A DNA stretch of 64,000 nt from JAKEFM01 sp035695825 (GTDB taxonomy: Bacteria; Planctomycetota; UBA1135; JAKEFM01): assembly GCA_035695825.1 (NCBI GenBank), contig DASRRH010000001.1, forward strand, positions 62,001 through 126,000. The letters are read 5' to 3'. The position numbers and the translations under genes are program-made. Positions 51,949-60,073 of this stretch are shown one piece after another (the stretch's first letter is position 1; each line of letters begins with the position of its first letter). The notes under the pieces are model-generated. The model had not been told where the DNA came from and searched no databases. It worked only from the letters and a program-made list of their open reading frames with translations.

Positions 51949-53610
51949 GTGATCGAACGTCACGCCGACCCCGAAACCGCCGAGAAGATCCGCTCCGCGC
52001 GCGCGCGCGGAGGCGAGAAGCACGGGGACTACCTCGTCGCGGCGCGCTCCGTGCCGGAGCTCGTCGCGCGGCGGACGGCGGCGCGCCCGGACCAGCCGTT
52101 CCTCGTCTTCTTCGACGCCGAGGGGCGGCGCTCGGAGTGGACCTACGCCGCCTTCCGCGACCGGGCCGGACGGGCGGCGGCGCTCCTTGCGGGGGAACTC
52201 GGCGTGCGGCGCGGCGACCGGGTGGCGACCCTCATGTTCAACCACCCGGAAACGGTCTTCTTCTACTTCGGCGCGCTCTCCCTCGGCGCGACCGTCGTCC
52301 CGATCAACGTCGAGGAGTCCGACCAGCGCGTGCGCCAGATCCTCGAGCAGTCGGGCGCGAAGGGGATCGTCGCGCGGATCGAGGCGATCGAGAAGGCGAG
52401 CGCCTGCGCGGAGGGCCGCCCGATCCTCCGGAGCGCCGGGGAGGGACTGGACGAGGGCGCCGTCTCGGATCCCGACCCCGCCGTCGGGCCCGACGACCCG
52501 GCGTTCCTGATCTACACCTCCGGGACGACGGGCGTGCCGAAGGGGGTCCTCCTCACCCACTACAACCTGCTCGCGGACGCGCGCGCGATCGCCGAGTGGC
52601 ACGGGGTGAAGGCGGGGGAGCGGATGATGTGCGTCCTCCCGATCCACCACGTGAACGGGACGGTCGTGACGCTGATGACGCCGCTCCACGCGGGGGGGAC
52701 GGTCGTCCTGAATCGCCGGTTCTCGGCGGGGGGGTTCTGGGACCGGGTCGCGAAGGAGCGCGTCTCGATCGTGAGCGTCGTCCCGACGCTCCTCCACTTC
52801 CTCTACGAGAAGAACGAGGATCCCGCCCCCGCGGCGCACGTCGGCTTCCGCCACTTCATCTGCGGGGCGGGCCCGCTCACCGTCGACCTCGCCTCGCGGT
52901 TCGAGGACCGCTTCGGCCTGCCCGTCGTCCATGGCTACGGCCTCTCGGAGACGACCTGCTACTCCTGCTTCCTCCCGGTCGACCTCGAGGCCGCGGCGCA
53001 CCGGCGGTGGATGCGGGAGTTCGGCTTCCCCTCGATCGGCGTCCCCGTCGAGCCGAACGAGATGGCGATCCACGACGAGAAGGGGATCCCCCTCCCCCCC
53101 GCGAAGCGCGGCGAGATCGTGATCCGCGGGCACAACGTGATGGTCGCGTACGACCGGAGTCCCGACGCGAACCGGACGACCTTCGCCCACGGGTGGTTCC
53201 GCTCCGGGGACGAGGGGTTCTTCGAGCGGGGGGAGGACGGGCGCCCCTACTTCTTCATCACGGGACGGATCAAGGAGCTGATCGCGCGCGGGGGGGTCAA
53301 GTTCTCGCCCCTCGAGATCGACGAGGTGCTGAACCGCATCCCGGGAGTCCGCCGCGGGATCGCCGTCGGTTTCGAGAACGACGCCTACGGGGAGGAGATC
53401 GGGGCGGTCGTCGAGCTCGAGGAGGGCCGGGCCCTCACGGAAGGGGAGGTGATCCGCGCGTGCGCCTCCCTCCCCTTCCTGAAGCGGCCGAAGGTCGTGC
53501 GCTTCTCCCGCGACCTCCCCTTCACCTCGACCGGGAAGATCCAGCGCGGAAAGCTGAAGCCCCTCTTCGCGGAGTTCCGCTCGAGCCAGTTCCGCGAGGG
53601 GAAGCCCTGA
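51949..53610 (+). CDS. AMP-dependent acyl-CoA synthetase/ligase (ANL superfamily)
   Basis: 553 residues. Adenylation motifs in order: A3 FLIYTSGTTGVPKGVLLTHY, A4 LPIHHVNGTVV, A5 VHGYGLSETTCYS, A7 GWFRSGDEGFFE, A8 GRIKELIARGGVKFSPLEID and A10 FTSTGKIQRGKL with the catalytic Lys. It activates a carboxylate to acyl-AMP and then CoA (or a carrier). It starts at GTG 51949. It may be coupled to the membrane protein downstream through a CTGA overlap. The acyl substrate is not predictable. Confidence 0.9.
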   Translation: MIERHADPETAEKIRSARARGGEKHGDYLVAARSVPELVARRTAARPDQPFLVFFDAEGRRSEWTYAAFRDRAGRAAALLAGELGVRRGDRVATLMFNHPETVFFYFGALSLGATVVPINVEESDQRVRQILEQSGAKGIVARIEAIEKASACAEGRPILRSAGEGLDEGAVSDPDPAVGPDDPAFLIYTSGTTGVPKGVLLTHYNLLADARAIAEWHGVKAGERMMCVLPIHHVNGTVVTLMTPLHAGGTVVLNRRFSAGGFWDRVAKERVSIVSVVPTLLHFLYEKNEDPAPAAHVGFRHFICGAGPLTVDLASRFEDRFGLPVVHGYGLSETTCYSCFLPVDLEAAAHRRWMREFGFPSIGVPVEPNEMAIHDEKGIPLPPAKRGEIVIRGHNVMVAYDRSPDANRTTFAHGWFRSGDEGFFERGEDGRPYFFITGRIKELIARGGVKFSPLEIDEVLNRIPGVRRGIAVGFENDAYGEEIGAVVELEEGRALTEGEVIRACASLPFLKRPKVVRFSRDLPFTSTGKIQRGKLKPLFAEFRSSQFREGKP

Positions 53611-55508
53611 GGCGCGGCGCGGTCGCGGCCGGGGGGGCCCTCGCCCTCCTCGCTGCCCTCTTCGCGGCCCGCCCGATCCGAACCTGGGACTTCTGGTGGC
53701 ACCTCGAGACGGGGCGCTGGATCCTCGAGCACGGGAGGCTCCCGGAGGGGTTCCTGTTCGCCCACTCGGTCCCGGAGGGGACGAGGTGGACCCTCCAGGA
53801 GTGGGGGGCGCAGACGATCCTCGCCCTCGCCGAGCGCCTGGGCGGGCTGGGAGGGGTCCGGATCTTCGCGGGCCTCCTCTCCGGGGCGATCGTCGCCCTC
53901 GCCTACGCGAGCCTGCGCCGCTCGTGGCCCCCGCTCGCGCCCCTCGCGGTCGCGGTCTTCCTCGTCCTCCTCTTCGAAGTCCTGGAGATCCGGCCGCAGC
54001 TCTTCACGATCCTCTTCCTCCTCCTCCTCGACCGGGGGCTCGGGGAGCGGAGCGCGCCCCGGACGAAGGGAGGGTGGGCCGCGGCGCTCGGAGGGATCGT
54101 CCTCGCCGTGAACCTGCACGGGGCGGGGCTGCTCCTCCCGCCGTTCGTCGCGGCGGGCGTCGCGGGGGAGCTCCTGCGCCGCCGGCTCGCCGGAGCGGAG
54201 GCCTCGGGGGGACCGCGGGCGGGCGCCCTCGTCGGGTTCGCGGCGGCCTCCGTCCTCGCGTCGGCCGTCCATCCGCAGGGGATCGCGATCCACCGCTACG
54301 CTCTCGAGGCGAGCGCCTTCGGGAGGCGCTGGGTGTCCGAATGGCTCCCCTTCACGCTGGAGGGGGGGAGCGGGATCGTCCCCCTCGCCGCCCGGTGGAC
54401 GGCGCTCCTCGGTTTCGCCGGCGCGGGCCTCCTTGCCCTCGCGCTCCTCGTCCGGCTCGGGGCGCGCCGGGGGTTCCTCGCCGTCCATCCCTCCCGCTGG
54501 CTCCTCCTCGCCGGGTCGGCCGCGCTCGCGTTCCGCGCGATGAAGTTCCTCTGGCTCGGCTTCTTCGCCCTCGACTTCGCGCTGCGGGCGGGGCGCGTCC
54601 TCGCGGGAACGAAGGCGCGCGGGGGCGCGCTCGGATGGCTCGCGATCCCCGCCGCGGCCTCCCTGCCGTTCCTCCACCCCGGGCTCGCGCCGCTCCTCGC
54701 GACGGTCCCCGGGGGGACGTATCTCCGGGAGACGGTCGACCCGCGCTCGGTCCCGATCGCGGCGGCGCGGTTCGTGCGCGAGGCGGGCCTCGAGGGGAGG
54801 CTCTTCAACTCCTACGGCTGGGGGGGGTACCTGATCCACGTCCTCGGACCCCGCCTCCCGGTCTTCGTCGACGGACGGATGTTCGAGTACGGGGAGCGGG
54901 TCTTCCGCGACGGGTTCGCGATCCGGGACTGGGGGAAGGGGCTCGAACGGGCGCGCGAAGCGATCGCCCGGCGCGGGATCGAGCTCACGATCTTCGAGCG
55001 GAACTGGTGCCCGCCCGGGGGATGCTTCGGGCCGGAGTGGACGCTCGTCTACCGGGACGTCCAGGCGGCCGTGTTCGTGCGGGCGGGATCGGAGAACGAG
55101 GCCCGCGCGCGCTCGAGGCTCGATGCGCTCGGGATCGGCTTCCCGTTCACGGAGTTCGGGGCCGCGCGCGGGGCGATGGCCTGGGCGCGGGAGGAAGGCG
55201 TCCTGTCGGACGTCGACCTGGACGCCCTCGCCCGGCTCTTCGCGAGGGACGACCTCGCGGCCCGGACGCAGGCGGCCGAGCTCTTCGCGAAGGGGGGGGA
55301 CCTCTACCTCGGGAGCCTCGAGGCGGCGCTCCTACGAGTCCTCGAGGCGGAGCCCCGCCACCCGGAGGCCCACTTCAACCTCGGCCTCGCGCGGGCGAAG
55401 GAGGGGAAGTTCGACGCGGCGCGGGAGTCGATCCTGCGCCACCTCGAGATCCATCCGGGGGACGAGGAGGCGCGCTCCGTCCTCCGCCGTCTCGAGGGGC
55501 CGCGATGA
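53607..55508 (+). CDS. Multi-pass membrane protein with GT-C-like loop and a C-terminal TPR
   Basis: About 633 residues with roughly ten hydrophobic segments. The first extracellular loop (TWDFWWHLETGRWILEHGRL) carries the aromatic D-H pattern of GT-C-like hypothetical proteins; the part after the last helix has FNSYGWGGYLIHVLGPRLP and VFVDGRMFEYGERVFRDGF, and the C-terminus is one TPR-like pair (EAHFNLGLARAKEGKFDAAR). The only start compatible with the gene order is CTG 53607, overlapping the ligase stop (CTGA). Function unknown; a polyprenyl-linked sugar or acyl transfer step is possible. Confidence 0.6.
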   Translation: MRRGAVAAGGALALLAALFAARPIRTWDFWWHLETGRWILEHGRLPEGFLFAHSVPEGTRWTLQEWGAQTILALAERLGGLGGVRIFAGLLSGAIVALAYASLRRSWPPLAPLAVAVFLVLLFEVLEIRPQLFTILFLLLLDRGLGERSAPRTKGGWAAALGGIVLAVNLHGAGLLLPPFVAAGVAGELLRRRLAGAEASGGPRAGALVGFAAASVLASAVHPQGIAIHRYALEASAFGRRWVSEWLPFTLEGGSGIVPLAARWTALLGFAGAGLLALALLVRLGARRGFLAVHPSRWLLLAGSAALAFRAMKFLWLGFFALDFALRAGRVLAGTKARGGALGWLAIPAAASLPFLHPGLAPLLATVPGGTYLRETVDPRSVPIAAARFVREAGLEGRLFNSYGWGGYLIHVLGPRLPVFVDGRMFEYGERVFRDGFAIRDWGKGLERAREAIARRGIELTIFERNWCPPGGCFGPEWTLVYRDVQAAVFVRAGSENEARARSRLDALGIGFPFTEFGAARGAMAWAREEGVLSDVDLDALARLFARDDLAARTQAAELFAKGGDLYLGSLEAALLRVLEAEPRHPEAHFNLGLARAKEGKFDAARESILRHLEIHPGDEEARSVLRRLEGPR

Positions 55509-55519
55509 GCGGCGGGGGA

Positions 55520-55720
55520 CTAGCGGGAGTTGCCGCGCCGCGCTTCCTTCGCGGCTTCGAGCTGCGCGTTGAACCGGCGCCAGGCTTCCTTCGAGAAGAG
55601 GGTCACGACGGAGCCGCAGTGGACGCAGTAGGAGTGCTGGACGCTCATCAGGTACCGGACGTTCTTCCCGCACTTCCTGCACCACTTCTTCTCCCCGTAA
55701 AAGTCGATGCGGTCCACCAC
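55520..55720 (-). CDS. Small zinc-ribbon protein
   Basis: 66 residues from GTG 55720, with GGAGG seven bases upstream. CRKCGKN and CVHCGSV form a C-x2-C pair of pairs, a classic zinc ribbon, in a basic protein (FNAQLEAAKEARRGNSR). Its 3' end is 12 bases from the convergent membrane gene. Role unknown. Confidence 0.6.
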   Translation of the reverse strand: MVDRIDFYGEKKWCRKCGKNVRYLMSVQHSYCVHCGSVVTLFSKEAWRRFNAQLEAAKEARRGNSR

Positions 55721-55966
55721 GGTCGGGCCTCCAGGCGTCGATCTCTCCTTCCGGGGTCCGACAAAGCAAACTCGTTGCCCGGGGGGGACGGAGGCCCGCT
55801 CCTGTGGACGCAAGGCGAGTCGGCCGGCCGCGTTCCGCCGACGGGAGGCCATCGGGAGATAGACGCCGGAGGGAGGGGGAATGTTCACCGCGCTCGACGG
55901 AACCCGCCCCGGGCGTCGAGAAACCCCGACGTCGCCGCCCGCGCCCCGCTATCCTCGCCGCGTCCC
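55721..55966. other. Divergent gap
   Basis: About 245 bases between two small zinc genes in opposite directions. It is GC-rich with no ORF I can support; promoters must lie here but I see no clear consensus or repeat. Confidence 0.35.
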
Positions 55967-56608
55967 GTGACCGCGTGCGTCCACTGCCGCGCCAGCCGAG
56001 GCAAGCGCACCTGCCCGGCCCTGGGCGGGCTCATCTGCGCCCCCTGCTGCGGGACGTACCGGCTCGTCGAGATCCGCTGCCCGGAGGAGTGCCCCTACCT
56101 CGGGGGAGAGCGCTACCAGGCCGACCGCCGCCAGGACCGCGGGGTCCGGAAGGGTGGAGACTACGTCCGCTCGCGCCTCCGGATCTTCCCGAGCGAGGAG
56201 GTCTTCGCCTTTGCCATGGAGGTCGAGGAGCGGGTTTACCGGTGGGTTCGGGTCCACGGGCAGGTCGACGAGGGGACGGTGGCGTCCGCGCTCGAGGCGA
56301 TGCGCGCGGCCTTCGGTCCGGTCGTGGTCGCCTCCTCCCTCGGCCATCCCCTCGCCCGCGACCTCGTCGAGGCCGCCTCCGATCCCCGCGGACCGTTCGC
56401 GAAGTTCCGCGAGAAGGAGCCCGGCGCGCGCGCGAAGGTCCTCGCGCGGCTCGCCGAGGACGTGCGCGCCCGCGCGGGGGCCACTCCCGGCTACCTCGAT
56501 CTCCTCCGCCCCTTCTTCGACGAGGTCTCCGACCCCCGATCCCTCGCCGCGGAGCTCCGGTCGAAGGGAGGGGAGAAGGTCTCCCGCGGCGGGATCCTCC
56601 TCCCCTAG
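55967..56608 (+). CDS. Cysteine-rich N-terminal protein of unknown function
   Basis: 213 residues from GTG 55967. The first 45 residues hold eight cysteines (CVHC, then TCPALGGLICAPCC, then CPEECPYL), suggesting a zinc or Fe-S site, followed by a helical domain (EVFAFAMEVEERVYRWVRVH; EVRARAG-type helices). Not recognised. It lies 10 bases from the convergent queG gene. Cluster-binding or zinc-binding cannot be told apart from sequence. Confidence 0.55.
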   Translation: MTACVHCRASRGKRTCPALGGLICAPCCGTYRLVEIRCPEECPYLGGERYQADRRQDRGVRKGGDYVRSRLRIFPSEEVFAFAMEVEERVYRWVRVHGQVDEGTVASALEAMRAAFGPVVVASSLGHPLARDLVEAASDPRGPFAKFREKEPGARAKVLARLAEDVRARAGATPGYLDLLRPFFDEVSDPRSLAAELRSKGGEKVSRGGILLP

Positions 56609-56618
56609 GGAGGCGTCC

Positions 56619-57647
56619 TCAGGGCCCGGCCGGGCGCCCGAGACGGGCAAGCGCCCAGGCGGCGTGCTCCCGGACGATGGGATCGGTGTCGCGGCTCGCC
56701 CGCTCGAGGGCGGGGGCGGCCGCCGGGTCGCCACGGTTGCCGAGGACGACGGCGGCGTTGCGGAGCAGGCCCGCCCGCCGAGGCCGCTTCATCGCGCTCC
56801 CGCGGAAGGCGAGCGCGAAGGCCTCCTCGTCGAGGGAGAGGAGCTCGGGGAGGGAGCGGTCGAGCGCGGGATGGCGTCCGAAGCGAGAGGAGGCGTCGGG
56901 TGCCCTCCATCCGAAGGGGCAGACCTCGCTGCAGACGTCGCAGCCGAAGACCCACTCGCCGAGGAGGGGGCGCAGGGGCTCCGGGATCGGGCCGCGGTTC
57001 TCGATCGTCAGGTAGGAGAGGCAGCGGTTCGAGTCGACGACGAAGGGCTCGACGATCGCTCCGGTCGGGCACGCGACGAGACAGCGGGTGCAGGTCCCGC
57101 AGGATCCGGCGAGCCGGCGGGCCTTCCCGTCCGGCTCGGCGTCCGTCACGAGCTCCGCGAGGAAGGTCCACGGCCCGAACCGAGGATGGAGGAGGTTGGC
57201 GCTCTTGCTCGGGAACCCGATCCCGGCGCGCGCGGCGTGGGAGCGCTCGAGGATCGGGCCCGCGTCGACGACCGGGCGCGCCTTTTGGACGAGCCCCTCC
57301 CGACGCAACCGCCCGAGGAGGCGGCGGAGCATCTTTCCGAGGACGCGGTGGTAGTCGCGGCCGAGGGCGTAGCGCGCGACGCGTCCGCTTTCTCGGAACC
57401 CCCCCGGGGCGCGGGCGTGATTCACGGCGAGGGAGAGGACGCTCCGGGCCCCCTCGAGGAGCCGGCGCGGGTCGAGGAGGCGCTCGCGGTTTCGCCGCAC
57501 GTACCCGATCCCGGGAGCGTCCCTCCCCTTCGCGAGCCAGTCGTCGAAGGCCCCGGCGTCCGGCGGAGGGGAGGCCGGCCCCAGGGAGGCGAGGTCGAAG
57601 CCCTCCTCGAGCGCCGCCTCCTCGATCCGCTCCGAACGGCTCGCCAC
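56619..57647 (-). CDS. queG: Epoxyqueuosine reductase
   Basis: 342 residues. B12-dependent reductase family: RPVVDAGPILERSHAARAG holds the catalytic Asp, and two 4Fe-4S sites are CGTCTRCLVACPTGA and CDVCSEVCPFG, followed by a C-terminal HEAT-like helical tail (LGNRGDPAAAPALERASRDT). QueG reduces epoxyqueuosine to queuosine in tRNA and pairs functionally with QueA in this window. The usual GxxGKNTxL segment reads GFPSKSANLL here, a variant. ATG 57647 is the start. Confidence 0.9.
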   Translation of the reverse strand: MASRSERIEEAALEEGFDLASLGPASPPPDAGAFDDWLAKGRDAPGIGYVRRNRERLLDPRRLLEGARSVLSLAVNHARAPGGFRESGRVARYALGRDYHRVLGKMLRRLLGRLRREGLVQKARPVVDAGPILERSHAARAGIGFPSKSANLLHPRFGPWTFLAELVTDAEPDGKARRLAGSCGTCTRCLVACPTGAIVEPFVVDSNRCLSYLTIENRGPIPEPLRPLLGEWVFGCDVCSEVCPFGWRAPDASSRFGRHPALDRSLPELLSLDEEAFALAFRGSAMKRPRRAGLLRNAAVVLGNRGDPAAAPALERASRDTDPIVREHAAWALARLGRPAGP

Positions 57648-57778
57648 ACCCGGGATTGTGGGTCCCTCCGGGGTGCGGTCGCCACCCCCGGGGAGCCTCG
57701 ACGGGAGGGGGAGTTACATTCGCCCGGGGGAGGGGTATCTTCGGTCGGTGCGAGGCTCCGGAAGGAGCCCCCGAACGG
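57648..57778. other. Gap upstream of the sigma factor
   Basis: About 130 bases between divergent queG and the ECF sigma gene. It contains the ribosome site AAGGAG (about 12 bases before the sigma start) but no promoter motif I can name. Confidence 0.35.
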
Positions 57779-58570
57779 ATGGACGGCCTCGTGCTGACGG
57801 CCCCCGAGTTGGCGGACATCCTCCGCCGGCTTGCCGATCTCGAGCGCGAGACGGGGCTCGCCTCCCTCGCCGTGGCGCGCGCGCGCCTCGAGCGGGAGGG
57901 GGTCGATGCCTGCCGGGACTCCCTCGACACGGTCCTGATGGACGTCTACCGCGTGACGGGCAGCGGGGCGGCCTTCTCCCTCCTCTACGAGCTCAACGGC
58001 CGCGCCTTCCTCGCCTCGATCGTCCAGCGCCTGCGCCGCATCGAGCTCCCGCTCGACCCGGGGGACGTCCTGCAGGAGGTCTTCTTCAACGTCTACCGCT
58101 ACCCGCACCGCTTCCACGCCGACCGCGAGGACGCGTTCCGCCACTGGACCCACCGGATCGTCAAGAACACGATCCTGAAGCAGTGGCGCGCGCGCTCGCG
58201 GACCGCGCGGTTCGAGCAGTCCGAGGAGGAGATCGCGGAGCGTCCGGACGGGCCGGAGGTCGACCCCGAGCGCGAGGCGATGCAGAGGGAGAGCGAGAAG
58301 GCGTGCACGTTCGCCTACCTCGTCTGCCTGCTCCACTACCTCCGCGCCTACCGCCGGCTCGCCCCTCGCGAGCGCAGGGCCCTCTACCTCGTCGAGGTGA
58401 AGGGGGTCTCCTACCGCGACGCGGCCGCGGAGATCGGACTGCGCCTCGAGAACCTGAAGATGGTCATCTTCCGCGCCCGCAAGAAGATCTTCCGCTCCCT
58501 CGAGGAGGCGCTCCGCGGACTCTGCGCCGCGGAGGGCCGGCCCGAGCGGGGAGAGGAGAGGATGGGATGA
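57779..58570 (+). CDS. ECF-type sigma factor with N-terminal extension
   Basis: 263 residues. Sigma region 2 is DVLQEVFFNVYRYPHRFHAD with DAFRHWTHRIVKNTILKQWR, and region 4 is LAPRERRALYLVEVKGVSYRDAAAEIGLRLENLKM; an unusual N-terminal part of about 80 residues precedes region 2. It should direct transcription of an envelope or stress set. The stop overlaps the next start (ATGA), so it is co-translated with a zinc-motif gene that is very likely its anti-sigma factor. Confidence 0.85.
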   Translation: MDGLVLTAPELADILRRLADLERETGLASLAVARARLEREGVDACRDSLDTVLMDVYRVTGSGAAFSLLYELNGRAFLASIVQRLRRIELPLDPGDVLQEVFFNVYRYPHRFHADREDAFRHWTHRIVKNTILKQWRARSRTARFEQSEEEIAERPDGPEVDPEREAMQRESEKACTFAYLVCLLHYLRAYRRLAPRERRALYLVEVKGVSYRDAAAEIGLRLENLKMVIFRARKKIFRSLEEALRGLCAAEGRPERGEERMG

Positions 58571-59562
58571 AGAGCCACGTTCCCGCGGACCCCTGCCTGC
58601 CGTTCCAGCTCGACCTCTCCTGCCTGGTCGACCGGGAACTGGAGGACGACCGGGCGGTCCGACGCGCCCTCGTTCACCTCGAGGTGTGCGGCCGCTGCCG
58701 GCGTTTCTTCGACGCGATCCGGGGCCAGGTCCTCCTCCACCGCGAGCTCGCCGACCGGACCCACCTGCTCGGCAAGATCCAGGAGATCGACGGCTCGGGC
58801 GTCTTCGCGCAGGGCCTCCCGGGCGAGAACCTCCGCCGGCTCGCGGCCGTCTTCTACCGGCTCGGGAAGGCCTACCTCCTCCTCGCCGTCGACCGGAGGT
58901 ACATGGTCGAGGTGTTCGAGGAGCCCGTCCCCCCGGCCGCCTTCAAGGCGAGCGGGTACCGCTGGGTGAGCCGCGTCTGCCGCCGCAGCGCCGGGGAGGG
59001 GGCGGACTGGGTCGAGGCGCGATCGCTCCTGAACGGCAAGCTCGATTCGGTCGCGGACAACCTGGAGAAGGCCCGCGCCCTCCTCGGCGAGGCCCTCATC
59101 GTGAAGCCGAACTTCGCCGAGGCGCGGCTCTACTTCGGGTTCTGGCGCCAGTCGACGGGCGACCTCGCGGGCGCGGAGGGAGAGTACCGCCGCGTCTTCC
59201 GGACCGCCCGGCGGCTCGAGAACCGCACGCACGCCGCCGTCCAGCTCGGGCAGGTCTGGCACGAGCGCAGGCAGTTCCGCCGCGCGGCGGGCGCCTACCG
59301 CTGGGCGATCGCGAAGGGGGCGGCCCGGCGCGACTCCCGGTTCTTCTTCGTCCACTACAACCTCGGCCTCGTCCTCGCGCGCCTCGGGAGATACGAAGCG
59401 TGCGTCGAGGCCTTCCGGACCCTCGCGCAGCGCTACCCCGAGAGCGCCGCGAAGGTGCGGTCCTACCTCGAGGCGGCGCCCCACTTCCGCTCCCTCCTCG
59501 TCGAGAAGCCCGAGTTCCGCGCCCGGCTCGTGCGGGCCTGCGGCGCCGTCTTCGCCGCCTGA
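58567..59562 (+). CDS. Zinc-motif anti-sigma factor with C-terminal TPR, no membrane helix
   Basis: 331 residues. The N-terminus has the H-x3-C-x2-C motif (HLEVCGRCRRFF) of ZAS/zf-HC2 anti-sigma domains; the remaining 200 residues are TPR-like helices (NLEKARALLGEALIVKPNFA; RRVFRTARRLENRTHAAVQL; HYNLGLVLARLGRYEACVEA). No transmembrane helix is visible, so the signal would be cytoplasmic or passed on by protein partners. It is coupled to the sigma gene by ATGA and is followed 12 bases later by a small secreted protein gene. Confidence 0.75.
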   Translation: MKSHVPADPCLPFQLDLSCLVDRELEDDRAVRRALVHLEVCGRCRRFFDAIRGQVLLHRELADRTHLLGKIQEIDGSGVFAQGLPGENLRRLAAVFYRLGKAYLLLAVDRRYMVEVFEEPVPPAAFKASGYRWVSRVCRRSAGEGADWVEARSLLNGKLDSVADNLEKARALLGEALIVKPNFAEARLYFGFWRQSTGDLAGAEGEYRRVFRTARRLENRTHAAVQLGQVWHERRQFRRAAGAYRWAIAKGAARRDSRFFFVHYNLGLVLARLGRYEACVEAFRTLAQRYPESAAKVRSYLEAAPHFRSLLVEKPEFRARLVRACGAVFAA

Positions 59563-59574
59563 AAGGTGCTCCCC

Positions 59575-59985
59575 ATGAAGCCCCTCGTTTTTCCGATCCG
59601 CCTCGCGCGGTGGCTCGCCCTCGTCCTTCTGCTCGGGGGGGCGGGGGGGCCCGGCCTCGCCCTGCCTCCCGGCGGGCCGCTGGGGACCGACCCGGGAGAG
59701 GACGACCGTCCGGTCGGCAGCCTCCCGATCGTCACCTTCCCCGCCGGCCCGGACCTCGCGGCCTTCGACCTCTCGCGTCCGACCGTCTCGGTCGTCTTCC
59801 CGACTCCGACGGGCGGGACGGTCCGCTTCCTCGGCCCGACCGGTCAGACCTTCGGCCCCTCCCTCCCGGTTCCGCCGAACGCGCGGGCCGTCCGGGTGGA
59901 TCTCCCGGGCGGGGTCGCCGACCAGGTGACGGGGATCGTCCTCGTCACGAAGCACGGCAAGTCGAGGGTCGTCTGGACCCGGTGA
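59575..59985 (+). CDS. Small exported protein, Pro/Gly-rich
   Basis: 136 residues. Signal peptide (FPIRLARWLALVLLLGGAGG, cleaved near GPGLALPPG). The mature part is beta-strand-like and rich in Pro, Gly and Val (RPTVSVVFPTPTGGTVRFLG; RVDLPGGVADQVTGIVLVTK). No family recognised. It follows the sigma/anti-sigma genes by 12 bases and may be the secreted output or sensor of that switch. A strong terminator follows. Confidence 0.6.
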   Translation: MKPLVFPIRLARWLALVLLLGGAGGPGLALPPGGPLGTDPGEDDRPVGSLPIVTFPAGPDLAAFDLSRPTVSVVFPTPTGGTVRFLGPTGQTFGPSLPVPPNARAVRVDLPGGVADQVTGIVLVTKHGKSRVVWTR

Positions 59986-60012
59986 AGGTCTAGCTCCCCG
60001 GAACCGTCCTCG

Positions 60013-60040
60013 AAGGGCGGGGCGAACGCCCCGCCCTTTT
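60013..60040 (+). terminator. Strong intrinsic terminator after the sigma operon
   Basis: AAGGGCGGGGC pairs perfectly with GCCCCGCCCTT around a GAAC loop, followed by TTTTCCCTT. A stem of eleven base pairs plus a U tract just after the secreted protein gene. Confidence 0.85.
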
Positions 60041-60073
60041 CCCTTCCATGGAGCCGATCCGCAGAATGGGGCG

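Noticed and set aside
55732..55888. Longer form of the small zinc-ribbon gene starting at ATG 55888
   Set aside because: The 56 extra residues are low-complexity Arg/Pro-rich sequence without a ribosome site; GTG 55720 has GGAGG at good spacing.
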